The translations under genes and the position numbers were made by a program. The notes beneath the pieces are model-generated. The model was given only the letters and a program-made list of their open reading frames with translations. It searched no databases and was not told where the DNA came from. A DNA stretch of 64,000 nt from SYIM01 sp041182885 (lineage in GTDB: Bacteria > Pseudomonadota > Gammaproteobacteria > Burkholderiales > Burkholderiaceae_E). Shown here piece by piece: positions 7,708-17,300 of this stretch. The DNA lies in assembly GCA_049423065.1 (NCBI GenBank), contig JBMSQB010000008.1, positions 1 to 64,000 on the forward strand. The letters are read 5' to 3'. Each line of letters starts with the position of its first letter. Position 1 is the first letter of the stretch.

Positions 7708-8349
7708 ATGATGATGATCAGATTGCACGGATTTGCGGTAAGCAACTATTACAACAAGGTGAAGGTCGCGTTGCTTGAGAAAGGTCTTCCGTTCGAGGAG
7801 GTCTACAACCGGGCGAGCAAGGACGCAGCGACGCTTGCGCTCAGTCCGCTTGGCAAGATCCCGTTCATCGAGACCGAGCAGGGGCCGCTCTCGGAGTCCC
7901 AGGTGATCATCGAATACCTTGAAGATCTTCAACCCGAGCCCGCGCTCTTGCCCTCCGACCCCTGGCAACGGGCAAAAATTCGCGAGCTTGTGGCCTACCT
8001 GGAAACCCATGTCGAACTCACGGCCAGGCGCTTGTACGGCAAGGCGTTCTTTGGCGGCACGGCCACCGATGAACTCATCGAGCAAACCCGCGCTGATCTC
8101 GTGAAGGTGATCGACGCCTTCGGAAAGCTTGCGCGATTCGGGCCCTACCTCGCAGGTGACCGGTTCAGCTACGCGGACTGTGCCGGTCTGGTGCACCTGC
8201 CCCTGGTGTCGCTGGCGAGCAAAACGATTTATGGCGAAGACCTGATGGCGGCGTTTCCCGTGCGTGATTACCTCAAGCTGCTTGGGGAGCGCGCCTCGGT
8301 TCAGCGGGTCAATGCCGATCGCAAGGCTGCGCTTGCGCCCAAGAGCTAG
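7708..8349 (+). CDS. Glutathione S-transferase family protein
   Basis: Soluble glutathione S-transferase-like protein of 213 residues. The N-terminal thioredoxin-fold half shows LHGFAVSNYYNKVKVALLEK, the LGKIPFIE cis-proline loop and the ESQVIIEYLED glutathione-binding motif. The C-terminal helical half has FSYADC (N-capping box). Three in-frame ATGs lie at 7708, 7711 and 7714; GGGAG at 7701-7705 has better spacing to 7711 or 7714, so the true protein is probably one or two residues shorter. The C-terminal stop shares a CTAG palindrome with the stop of the convergent ABC-F gene. Substrate unknown. Confidence 0.92.
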   Translation: MMMIRLHGFAVSNYYNKVKVALLEKGLPFEEVYNRASKDAATLALSPLGKIPFIETEQGPLSESQVIIEYLEDLQPEPALLPSDPWQRAKIRELVAYLETHVELTARRLYGKAFFGGTATDELIEQTRADLVKVIDAFGKLARFGPYLAGDRFSYADCAGLVHLPLVSLASKTIYGEDLMAAFPVRDYLKLLGERASVQRVNADRKAALAPKS

Positions 8350-10334
8350 GCTGCGTCAAATGCCGACACCTGCTCGTCGCGCCGGGTTTGTAGCTCCAGC
8401 CAGCGGGTTTCGGCCTCGTCTTTCTCGCGCGCGAGCGCAGCGCGCTGGCGGTTCAGTCCGGCAACTTTTGCGCCGTCCGAACCGGGACCGTACAACGCCG
8501 GGTCCTGCAGGGCGGCATCTGCACGACCCAGTTCGGATTCCAGCGTCCTGAGCCGGGTCTCGATCGCCTGGATGTCGGCATCGATGGCGCGCGTGAGCGT
8601 TGCGAGCGCAGCCCTTCTTTCCGCGGCGAGCCTGCGTTCGGTTCGACGGTCCACTGCCGATGCCGAATCGGGAGCAGCCGCTGGGCGCTCGGTGCCGTCG
8701 CCATTCGTCAACGGAGCCGCCGCGGTGGCCGCATCGCCGCGGCGCTGCGCGATCCAGGCATCGTAGTCGTCCAGATCGCCGTCATAATCGGTGAGGGTGC
8801 CATCGGCCACAATGACAAAGCGGTCCACGCTCGCTCTCAGCAGGTAGCGGTCATGCGATACCAGGAGGAGCGCGCCGTCAAACCTGGCGAGCGCGTCGGC
8901 GAGCGAGTCGCGCGTCTGCGCATCGAGGTGGTTGGTGGGCTCATCAAGGACCAGCAATTGAGGTCGCTGCCAGGCGAGCAGCGCGAACAGCAGACGGGCC
9001 TTTTCGCCACCCGACATGGGTCCGACAGGGCGGGTGGCGTCGTCGCCGCGAAAGCCGAAACGCCCGAGGAAGTCACGCAAGGCCTGTTCACGCTGATCGG
9101 GGGCCAGGCGCTGCAAGTGGCGCAGGGCTGACTCGTCGTCCCGGAGCGCGTCAACCCCCTGCTGGGCGAAATAACCGACCCGCAGCCCGCGCGCGATCGT
9201 GATCTCGCCAGATACCGGAGGGAGTTCCCCCACCAGCGTCCGGATGAGCGTGGTTTTGCCAGCGCCATTCCTGCCCAGCACGCCGATTCGCGCGCCCCGC
9301 TCAATCTGCAACTGCCGCACCTGCACGACCGGCGTTTGGTGATAGCCAGCGCCAAGACGCTCGACCAGCACCAGATGCTCCGGGCAGTCCTCGGCCGAGG
9401 CGAGCTCGATATCGACACCGCTCAGCGCCCGTACCGCTTCGACCTCGGCCATGCGCTCCAGTGCCTTGATGCGGCTTTGTACCTGACGCGCGCGCGTGGC
9501 CTGCGCACGGAACCGGCGGATGAACGACTCGAGATGGGCAGCACGCGCTGCAGACGATTCGCGCTCCCGTGCGGCCTGTGCGGCACGGGCGGCGCGCTGC
9601 CGTTCGAAATCGCTGTACCCCCCTGCGAAGCGCATCAGTCGGCCGTCATCGATATGCAGGCAGCACTTCACCACGCGATCGAGGAAATCGCGGTCGTGCG
9701 ACACGATCACCATGGTGCACGCAGATCGCACCAGCCAGCGCTCAAGCCACAGCACGGCGTCGAGGTCGAGGTGATTGGTGGGTTCGTCAAGGAGCAGCAG
9801 GTCGGCCGGTGCAAACAGCGCGCGCGCCAGATTGAGCCGCATGCGCCATCCGCCCGATAGTGAATCAACGGGCGCTTCGCAAGCCTCGGCACTGAAGCCA
9901 AGCCCGTACAGGAGCGCACGGGCCCGCGAGGCCGCGTCTGCGCCGCCTGCCTCCTGCCACGCAGCGTGCGCCTGCGCGATGGCGATTCCAGCGGCATGAT
10001 CGGTATCGGGTGACGTCTCGGAAAACTCGGACTCGGCCCGAAGAAGCGCCTGTTGCGCCTCGACCAGTGCGGTGTCGGCCGCCAGCAGATGCTGCCAGGC
10101 CGGAAGCGGACTCGACGGCAGGGCCTGTTCGAGTCGGATCACCCGCTCGAAAGGCTGCTCGATAGTGCCCGCGTCAGGCGATACCTCGCCGGTGAGGGCC
10201 GACAGCAGCGAGGTCTTGCCCGAGCCGTTCAGGCCGATCAGTGCGACCCGCTCGCCTGGCGCGATGGTGGCTTCCGCACTGCGCAGCAGATCACGCCCAC
10301 CCCTCGAGAGCGTGAGTTGTCGGAGTCGAATCAC
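8346..10334 (-). CDS. ABC-F family ATPase (YheS/Uup-like)
   Basis: Soluble twin-cassette ATPase of 662 residues without membrane segments, belonging to the ABC-F ribosome-associated factors. Cassette 1 has Walker A GLNGSGKT (34-41), signature LSGGW and LLLLDEPTNHLD. Cassette 2 has GRNGAGKT, MSGGEKAR and LLVLDEPTNHLD. An arginine-rich linker (FRAQATRARQVQSR) joins them, and a charged coiled-coil tail (about 590-655) follows a low-complexity Ala/Thr spacer. Most resembles YheS; Uup is the alternative. The GTG start overlaps the prmB stop by four bases (GTGA), so translation is coupled. The stop lies in a CTAG shared with the convergent GST gene. Confidence 0.92.
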   Translation of the reverse strand: MIRLRQLTLSRGGRDLLRSAEATIAPGERVALIGLNGSGKTSLLSALTGEVSPDAGTIEQPFERVIRLEQALPSSPLPAWQHLLAADTALVEAQQALLRAESEFSETSPDTDHAAGIAIAQAHAAWQEAGGADAASRARALLYGLGFSAEACEAPVDSLSGGWRMRLNLARALFAPADLLLLDEPTNHLDLDAVLWLERWLVRSACTMVIVSHDRDFLDRVVKCCLHIDDGRLMRFAGGYSDFERQRAARAAQAARERESSAARAAHLESFIRRFRAQATRARQVQSRIKALERMAEVEAVRALSGVDIELASAEDCPEHLVLVERLGAGYHQTPVVQVRQLQIERGARIGVLGRNGAGKTTLIRTLVGELPPVSGEITIARGLRVGYFAQQGVDALRDDESALRHLQRLAPDQREQALRDFLGRFGFRGDDATRPVGPMSGGEKARLLFALLAWQRPQLLVLDEPTNHLDAQTRDSLADALARFDGALLLVSHDRYLLRASVDRFVIVADGTLTDYDGDLDDYDAWIAQRRGDAATAAAPLTNGDGTERPAAAPDSASAVDRRTERRLAAERRAALATLTRAIDADIQAIETRLRTLESELGRADAALQDPALYGPGSDGAKVAGLNRQRAALAREKDEAETRWLELQTRRDEQVSAFDAA

Positions 10335-11350
10335 GCGGCGGACCGACGACCAGGTTGACGGGCTGCGCTCACTGCACGGGTGCGGCGGGTGGTTCTGCCC
10401 CGGGGACTGAGCGCGCGCAAGGCCTGCGCATCAATCGCCACCACCATCTGTTCGCCTGCTTCGACTGGCAGGTAGGCGAATTCGAGCCTTGGAAACGCGC
10501 GCTCGAAGTGCGCAGCTTCATGGCCGATTTCCAGCACCAGCAGACCATTTTCAGTGAGGTGCTGCGCGGCCTCGCTCAGTATCCGGGCAACAAGCTGCAT
10601 GCCGTCTGGCCCTCCCGCGAGTGCGATGCGCGGCTCGGCTCGAAATTCCTGCGGCAGCAGCGCCATGGACGCATCGCAGACATAGGGAGGGTTGCACACA
10701 ATCAGATCGAAGGGTTCACCGGTGTGCGGGGCAAGCAGATCGCCCTGCAGCAATTCGATTCGCGTGGACAGCCCATGCAGACTGATGTTCTCGGTGGCCA
10801 GGGCAAGCGCGGGTTCGCTCAAATCGCTTGCGCAAATCTGAGCATCGGGAAATCGAAGCGCGCACAGCACGGCGAGGCTTCCTCCCCCTGTACATAAATC
10901 GAGGATGCGCCGTGGCCAGTCGCCCGGTCGCTGAAACGCCTCAAGGTATGCCGCGAGGCTGCTGTCCAGTGCTTCGGCAATCAGTGAGCGCGGAACCAGT
11001 GCGCGCGCGTCGCTTCGAAAGCACACGCCGCGAAGCCAGGTCTCGCCCGTGAGGTAGGCGGCCGGCACCCGCTCAGTGCAGCGCCGTTCAATGAGGGCGA
11101 TGAGCGCCTCTCGTTCGCTGCGCGCAAGGCGCGCGTCAAGCCAGCGATCCAGGTCGTCGGGGGGCAGGTGCAGCGACCAGAGCGCCATGGCAACCGCCTC
11201 ATCGAACAGCGAGGCTGTCCCGTGCCCGGTGCCGATCTGGGCAACCGCGAAGCGTGAGACCGCCCAGCGCAGGCAGTCACGAACGGTACGGAGTTCCTGC
11301 GCGGCATCGCCCGCCGATGCCACGCGCTCGGCCCGCCGATCGGGCTTCAC
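10331..11350 (-). CDS. prmB: Ribosomal protein L3 N5-glutamine methyltransferase PrmB
   Basis: SAM-dependent methylation of a glutamine in ribosomal protein L3. The 339-residue protein has SAM motif I DLCTGGG (151-157), ASDLSEPAL, and the catalytic NPPY (220-223) typical of glutamine N5-methyltransferases. The N-terminal helical domain with DDLDRWLD and VPAAYLTGE follows PrmB/PrmC. It is closer to PrmB because of the LVPRSLIAE segment; PrmC is the alternative. GTG start at 11350 overlaps the upstream stop by four bases (GTGA). An Arg/Ala-rich C-terminal tail of about 30 residues is not part of the fold. Confidence 0.88.
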   Translation of the reverse strand: MKPDRRAERVASAGDAAQELRTVRDCLRWAVSRFAVAQIGTGHGTASLFDEAVAMALWSLHLPPDDLDRWLDARLARSEREALIALIERRCTERVPAAYLTGETWLRGVCFRSDARALVPRSLIAEALDSSLAAYLEAFQRPGDWPRRILDLCTGGGSLAVLCALRFPDAQICASDLSEPALALATENISLHGLSTRIELLQGDLLAPHTGEPFDLIVCNPPYVCDASMALLPQEFRAEPRIALAGGPDGMQLVARILSEAAQHLTENGLLVLEIGHEAAHFERAFPRLEFAYLPVEAGEQMVVAIDAQALRALSPRGRTTRRTRAVSAARQPGRRSAA

Positions 11351-11760
11351 GGGCGGGATTCGCCGTCTTGCGGCCCAAAAAACGCCCGGTAGAGCGGCTC
11401 CGAAAACCCGACCAGCGTTTTCTGGCCTTGCTGAAGCACGGGGCGCTTGACCAGGGTGGGCTCTGACAGCATCAGCTCTGCGGCGCTCAATTGGTCGGTG
11501 ACGGCCAACCGCTTCGATTCCGGCAGTCGTCGCCAGGTGGTGCCCCGCCGATTGAGCAGCGAGTCCCAGGGGACATGACGAAGCCAGGTTGCGAGAAGCT
11601 CGGCCTGCAAGCCATCCGCCCTGAAATCATGAAACCGGTACTGATAGCCTGCAGCCTGCAGCCAGGCCCGCGCCTTGCGGACCTGATCGCAATTCGGGAT
11701 GCCGAACACCGTGATGAGAGCGGGGGCGTCGATGACCGGCGCGCCGGCAGGCTTTGACAC
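11347..11760 (-). CDS. ArsC/Spx-like YffB family protein
   Basis: Small (137-residue) thioredoxin-fold protein of the ArsC/Spx/YffB family. The motif GIPNCDQVRKARAWL carries a single cysteine (about 24) in the position of the redox-active residue, followed by a PLYRAFFG tail typical of this family. The remaining arsenate-reductase residues are not evident, so arsenate reduction is not claimed. In many proteobacteria this gene sits in the dap cluster next to dapD/dapE; here it lies between dapD and prmB with dapE missing. An N-terminal extension of about 14 residues before the first strand suggests that a later start is possible. Confidence 0.82.
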   Translation of the reverse strand: MSKPAGAPVIDAPALITVFGIPNCDQVRKARAWLQAAGYQYRFHDFRADGLQAELLATWLRHVPWDSLLNRRGTTWRRLPESKRLAVTDQLSAAELMLSEPTLVKRPVLQQGQKTLVGFSEPLYRAFFGPQDGESRP

Positions 11761-11764
11761 GGAG

Positions 11765-12586
11765 TCAGTCTCCGCGCAGGAGATCGTTGATGGCGGTTTT
11801 GGCGCGCGTCTGCGCGTCCACGCGCTTGACGATCACTGCGCAGTAAAGGCTCACCCGTCCGTCGCCCGAAGGCATGCTGCCCGGCACGACCACCGACCCC
11901 GACGGCACCCGACCGTAGAGAATCTCCCCGCTCTGGCGATCCACGATGCGGGTGCTTGCGCCGATGAACACACCCATCGAAATGACGGAGTTGGCTTCAA
12001 CAACGACACCCTCGACGATCTCGGACCGTGCACCGATGAAGCAATTGTCTTCGATGATGGTGGGGTTGGCCTGAATCGGCTCCAGGACACCGCCGATGCC
12101 CACTCCACCCGACAGATGCACATTGGCGCCGATTTGCGCGCAAGAGCCCACCGTGGCCCAGGTATCGACCATGGTGCCTTCGCCGATCCAGGCACCGATG
12201 TTCACGTAGGAGGGCATCAGCACCACATTGCGGCTGATGTAGGCGCCGCGTCGTGCCACCGCTGGCGGAACCACGCGAAAGCCTGCCGACGCGAAATCGG
12301 CGGCCGACCAGTTTGCAAACTTGGTGGGCACCTTGTCATAGAAGCGCAGATCGCCCCCGGACACCGGCACGTTGTCTTCCAGGCGGAAGGAGAGCAACAC
12401 CGCCTTCTTCACCCACTGGTGGGTGACCCAGTTGCCATCGACTTTTTCGGCGACCCGCAGCGTCCCGTCGTTGAGGCCGGCGATGACCTGGTCAACGGCC
12501 TGGCGGGTTTCAACCGGCGCGGCGCGCGGGCTCAGGTCGGTGCGGTGTTCCCAGGCGTGTTCGATCGTCTGCTGCAGTGCGTTCAT
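11765..12586 (-). CDS. dapD: 2,3,4,5-Tetrahydropyridine-2,6-dicarboxylate N-succinyltransferase DapD
   Basis: Succinyl-CoA-dependent acylation step of meso-diaminopimelate and lysine synthesis. The 273-residue protein has a short helical N-domain (MNALQQTIEHAWEHR) and a left-handed beta-helix of hexapeptide repeats (VNIGAWIGEG, CAQIGANVHLSGGVGIGG, DNCFIGARSEIVEG), with a KTAINDLLR C-terminus. Length is the family's usual 273-275. The open frame continues to a TTG at 12613, but the conserved N-terminus begins at ATG 12586, used here. It sits 68 bases downstream of dapC and just before the YffB-like gene. Confidence 0.96.
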   Translation of the reverse strand: MNALQQTIEHAWEHRTDLSPRAAPVETRQAVDQVIAGLNDGTLRVAEKVDGNWVTHQWVKKAVLLSFRLEDNVPVSGGDLRFYDKVPTKFANWSAADFASAGFRVVPPAVARRGAYISRNVVLMPSYVNIGAWIGEGTMVDTWATVGSCAQIGANVHLSGGVGIGGVLEPIQANPTIIEDNCFIGARSEIVEGVVVEANSVISMGVFIGASTRIVDRQSGEILYGRVPSGSVVVPGSMPSGDGRVSLYCAVIVKRVDAQTRAKTAINDLLRGD

Positions 12587-12654
12587 CGGCGGATTCTGTA
12601 GGGTTAAGGACAATGGAAAACGGCCGCCCGCAACGACCCGCCTGACGCGAAGCG

Positions 12655-13845
12655 TCAGTGGGAGACCAGCTGGGCGATTCTGCGTGCTGCTTCAAGGCAC
12701 TGCTCATGGCTGTCGACCAGCGCGAGCCTCACAAAGCCACTGCCTGGATTGACGCCCTGCTGCTCCCGGGCGAGGAAGCTTCCCGGCAGCACCAGAACAT
12801 TATATTGCGCGAGGAGCTGCTGGCAGAACGCCTGATCGTCGCCGCCGGGTACTCGGGCCCAGAGGTAGAACCCCGCCTCTGGCCGCTCGACCTCAAGCGA
12901 TTGCGCCACCAGTGGCGTGACGGAATCGAATTTTTCCTTGTACATCAGTCGGTTGGCGACAACATGCTGTTCGTCGTTCCAGGCTGCTATCGAGGCCGTC
13001 TGAACCGTTGGGCTCATGGCGCCGCCGTGATAGGTGCGGTAGAGCAGAAACGGTTTGATGAGGCCAGCGTCACCAGCCACAAACCCCGACCGAAGGCCGG
13101 GAGCGTTGGAACGCTTGGACAAGCTGGAAAACACCATCAGCCGTCGATAGTCGGTGCGACCGAGGCGGTGCGCTGCCTCAAGGGCTCCCAACGGCGGCCG
13201 TGTTTCGTCAAAGTAAATTTCGGAATAGCACTCGTCCGAGGCGATCACGAACCCATGGCGGTCGGAGAGTTCGAACAGTTCGCGCCAGTCTTCGAGGGTC
13301 ATGACGGCGCCGGTGGGATTGCCGGGCGAACAGGTAAAGAGCAATTTGCATTGGCCCCAGACTTCCGCCGGTACCGCCTGATAGTTGCAGCGGAAGCCTT
13401 CCGAGGCGATCTGGTTGACGAACCAGGTGCGGCCACCGGCGAGCAGCGCCGCGCCTTCGTAGATCTGATAAAACGGGTTGGGGCAGACAACCCAGGCACC
13501 GGTGGCGGGATCAACGACCGTTTGCGTAAACGAGAACAGCGCCTCTCGAGAACCATTGACCGGCAACACCTGCGTGTCCGGGTTGGGCGCGGGAATGTTG
13601 TAACGTCGGCCAAGCCAGGCGGCGATCGCCTGCCTGAGCGCAGGGCTGCCCGCGGTGGGCGGATAGACCGCGAGGCCGCCCGTTGCCCCACGGAGGGCTT
13701 CGATAAGCAGCTCGGGCGTGGGATGCCTGGGCTCCCCGATCGAGAGGCTGATTGGCGCATGCTCGCGTGAAGGTGTCACGCCAGCGAGCAGCGCTCTCAG
13801 ACGCTCAAAGGGATAGGGCTGCAGCGAATCCAGAAATCGGTTCAA
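12655..13845 (-). CDS. dapC: Succinyldiaminopimelate transaminase DapC
   Basis: PLP-dependent class I/II aminotransferase of 396 residues, converting N-succinyl-2-amino-6-ketopimelate to succinyl-diaminopimelate. Visible are SPGNPTGA (173-180), SDECYSEIYFDE (about 203-214, carrying the PLP-ring Asp/Tyr) and the Schiff-base lysine in SSLSKRSNAPGLRSG (Lys about 244). The N-terminus MNRFLDSLQPYPFERLR is characteristic of DapC rather than aspartate aminotransferases, and adjacency to dapD supports it. The gene 3' of it is dapD in the same direction. Confidence 0.94.
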   Translation of the reverse strand: MNRFLDSLQPYPFERLRALLAGVTPSREHAPISLSIGEPRHPTPELLIEALRGATGGLAVYPPTAGSPALRQAIAAWLGRRYNIPAPNPDTQVLPVNGSREALFSFTQTVVDPATGAWVVCPNPFYQIYEGAALLAGGRTWFVNQIASEGFRCNYQAVPAEVWGQCKLLFTCSPGNPTGAVMTLEDWRELFELSDRHGFVIASDECYSEIYFDETRPPLGALEAAHRLGRTDYRRLMVFSSLSKRSNAPGLRSGFVAGDAGLIKPFLLYRTYHGGAMSPTVQTASIAAWNDEQHVVANRLMYKEKFDSVTPLVAQSLEVERPEAGFYLWARVPGGDDQAFCQQLLAQYNVLVLPGSFLAREQQGVNPGSGFVRLALVDSHEQCLEAARRIAQLVSH

Positions 13846-13869
13846 ATTATCTCTTTAACTCATTGATGA

Positions 13870-14289
13870 TTAACGAAACGATGCGGGTGCGGTACCGGAG
13901 TCTGGCAGTTGAACGGCCGCAGCCGGCTTCCAGCCGCGTTTGCGATGCTCGACGACCACGGTGGTAAAAATACCGCCCCGAACATACCAGCGTGCGGTCA
14001 GCCGCATGAACCGGGGACGGATGGCACCTGCCAGGTCGTCGAGGATGCGGTTGGTCACCGCCTCATGGAACGCGCCCTCGTTACGGAACGACCACATGTA
14101 ATTCTTCAGCGATTTGAGTTCGACATTGCTCCGGTCGGGCACGTAGTCGATGACCAGGAGCGCAAAATCGGGCTGGCCGGTGAGCGGGCACAGGCAGGTG
14201 AACTCTGGGACCTCGAAGTGGACCAGATAGTCTCGCCCCGGGCTTGGATTGGGGAAAATATCCAATATTTTTGAAGGTTTGGATGGCAT
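13870..14289 (-). CDS. queF: NADPH-dependent 7-cyano-7-deazaguanine reductase QueF (type I)
   Basis: Reduces preQ0 to preQ1 in queuosine synthesis. The 139-residue protein is the short, single-domain type. Cysteine 34 in FTCLCPLTGQPDFA forms the thioimide and Asp 41 is the proton donor, by comparison with Bacillus QueF. The substrate-binding VELKSLK motif (56-62) follows. The C-terminal WYVRGGIFTTV strand is conserved in the family. Many betaproteobacteria carry the longer bimodular type, so the unimodular form is worth noting. The gene is divergent from smc across about 110 bases. Confidence 0.95.
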   Translation of the reverse strand: MPSKPSKILDIFPNPSPGRDYLVHFEVPEFTCLCPLTGQPDFALLVIDYVPDRSNVELKSLKNYMWSFRNEGAFHEAVTNRILDDLAGAIRPRFMRLTARWYVRGGIFTTVVVEHRKRGWKPAAAVQLPDSGTAPASFR

Positions 14290-14398
14290 TTATAAAGTGA
14301 TCTGTTAATGAATCGGCGGGTGAATCCCGCGGGTCGGGTGATATTATAGGGGGGGTGTGCCGGTCGTTCCGGCTCGACCCTTCACGCTGGGAGTTCGG

Positions 14399-17300
14399 GT
14401 GCGCCTCAAACAGGTCAAGTTGTCTGGCTTCAAGTCATTCGTGGAGCCCACGTCGTTTGAAGTCCCCGGCAAGCTGGTCGGCATCGTTGGCCCGAACGGC
14501 TGCGGCAAGTCCAACATCATCGACGCGGTCCGGTGGGTGCTGGGCGAAACCAAGGCGTCGGAGCTGCGTGGGGAATCCATGCAGGACGTCATCTTCAGCG
14601 GCACAACGTCGCGCAAAGCATCGGCCCGCGCGTCGGTCGAACTGGTCTTCGACAACTCCCTGGGCCGCATCGGTGGCTCGTGGGGCCAGTTTGCCGAGTT
14701 GTCGGTGCGGCGTGTGCTGGGGCGTGACGGGCAGTCCATTTACTCCATCAACAACCAGGTCGTTCGACGCCGCGACGTCCACGATCTGTTCCTGGGAACG
14801 GGCCTCGGTCCGCGGGCGTACGCCATTATTGGACAGGGCACCATTTCCCGCATCATCGAGTCGCGCCCGGAAGAACTGCGGGTGTTCCTCGAAGAGGCGG
14901 CTGGCGTCTCCCGCTATCGGGAGCGGCGGCGCGAAACCGAAGGGCGGCTCGCCGACACCCGGGAGAACCTCACGCGGGTGGAAGACATTCTTCGCGAGCT
15001 GAACGACCAGATTGGCCGGCTCGAGCGGCAGGCCGAGCTGGCCGCCCGGTTTCGAGAGCTCGAGTCCGACCGGGACGCCAAGCAGCGCATGCTCTGGATT
15101 CTGCGACGCGATGATGCAGTGGCCGAGCAAAGCCGCATCGCGGGTCAGATCGCGGCGGCGTCCAACGCGATCGAGGAACGCCAGGCAGAGCTTCGTCGGC
15201 TGGAATCCGAGCTCGAGTCGGTGCGCGCGTCTCACTACGCTGCGGGAGACGAGGTTCACGCGGCACAGGGTCGGCTCTATGATGTCAACGCCGAGGTGGC
15301 GAGGCTCGAATCCGACATCCGGGTGGTTGCGCAAACTCAGGGACAGTTGAGGGAGCGCCTCGATTCGTTGGCGCAGCAGGCCCAGCGCGCGAAGGCGCTG
15401 CTCGATTCCACGGAGGCCGAGCGTGGCGATGCGGTTGCGCGGCTCGAAACCGACCGCGAGCAGGCCGAAACACTGGCCGCGGTCTGTGTGCAGCTGTCCG
15501 ACGCCTATCCGGATGCCGAGGCGAGGGTGCGCGAGGCCAGGGTTTCGCTCGAGGCCGCCCGCGCGCTGGCGGCGCAATCCAGTCAGGCCATCGAACTGTC
15601 GGCGCTGCGACAACGAAACGCGCAGAACAGCCTCGAGTCGCTCCAGATCAGGCGTGACCGGTTGAAACTCGAGCTCGCGCAGCTCGCCAGCGTCGACCCG
15701 GGCGAGCTCGAGCATCAGCGGGAGTCGGTGGCTGCCGCGGAGGAACTCGAAGCGCAGCTGCAGCAATCTCTAGAAGACGCTGATCGGCACTGGCGGGAGC
15801 TGGACGCCGCGCGGGCGCCTGCCCAGCAGGCGCTGCGTGAGGCCGAGGCGTCGCTTGCGCGAATCGACGCGCGTCTGTCGGCGCTTCGCCAGCTGCAGCA
15901 GCGCCTTGAGAGCCAGTCCAAGATCCAGCCCTGGCTGGAGCGGCACGGCCTTGAGCGCCTCACGCGGCTGCATCCGCGGCTTCGCATCGAGCCGGGCTGG
16001 GAGGCTGCGTTTGAGGCAACGCTCCGAGAGCGCGTTCACGCGCTGGAGCTCACCGGTATCTCCATGCTTGCGGCGCTTGCCTCCGATCCGCCGCCGGCAA
16101 AAGTCGCGTTCTTTGCCGGCGATCATGTCGCGCCCCCGCCGGCTGCCCGATCCGCTGAACTCAAGCCGCTTTCGTCGCTTGCCAACTGTCCCGATGCCGG
16201 CGTTCAGGCGATGCTCCACGACATGCTCGCCCATTGCTTTGTTGCCGAGTCGCTCGAGGAGGCATTTTCCCGGCGAAGCTCATTGCCGGCCGGTGGACAA
16301 TTTGTGGTTCGGGAAGGTCATCAGGTTGGCCGATTTTCCGCTTCGCTCCATGCGGCTGATACCGAGGCGGAGGGCCTGCTGGCGAGGCTTCATGAAATTG
16401 ACAATCTCGCCCGCGAGCAACGCGCTCAGCAGATGCTGGTGGACGATGCGCGTGGAGTTGCGGTCCGCACCGAGGCGGGTGCTGCCGATGCACAGCGCCA
16501 GCTTGCCGTGTTGCGGGAAGATCATGCCCGCGCGCTTCGCGAACTGTCCACGCTCCGGCTGAATGCCCAGCGACTCGAACAGGAGTCCGCTCGATTGGCA
16601 GGCAGTCGCGAGCGTATCTCCAGCGAACTCGACGACATCGCCCGCCAGTCAACTGATTTTGAGACCACGCTTGAGGCGCTCGCTGGTGAGTTTGATTCGC
16701 TCGACGCGCAGCTGGGCGAAACCCAGCAACGTGCCGAAGAACAGCAATTCATGCTCGAAGAGGCCGAGTCTGCGCTCGACCGACAGCGCGAACAGGTTCG
16801 GCAGGCCGAAGCCGATGCGCGTGAGGCCGACTTTGCTGTGCGTTCCACCGAGGCCCTCATCGAGCGCCTGAATGCATCGGCAGACACAGCGCGCGCTCAG
16901 CTTCAGTCGGCGGGTGATGAACGCGCACTGCTTGAAGCGAGGCTGGGCGACATTTCCGACACCGAGGCGCGTGATGCGCTGCAGTCATCGCTCGCAAACC
17001 GGGTTCAGGCCGAGGCCGCACTGGGTGCAGCCCGTCAGCGACTCGACGACATCAGCCAGACGTTGCGCGCGGGCGACGAGGCAAGGCTGACGGCGGAGCG
17101 CGCGCAGGAGCCGCTTCGAGAGCGTCTGCACGCGCTCCAGCTGGACGAGCAGGCGGCCCGTATCAACGCCGAGCAGTTCGCGACCCAGCTTGTTGAGGCT
17201 CAGGTCGACGAGGCGGCCGAGGTGAGCCTCCGCGAGCGTTTCGCCGAGTCAAGCCCCAAGCCGAGCTGGCTGCAGGGCGAGGTCACGCGTCTGTCGAACG

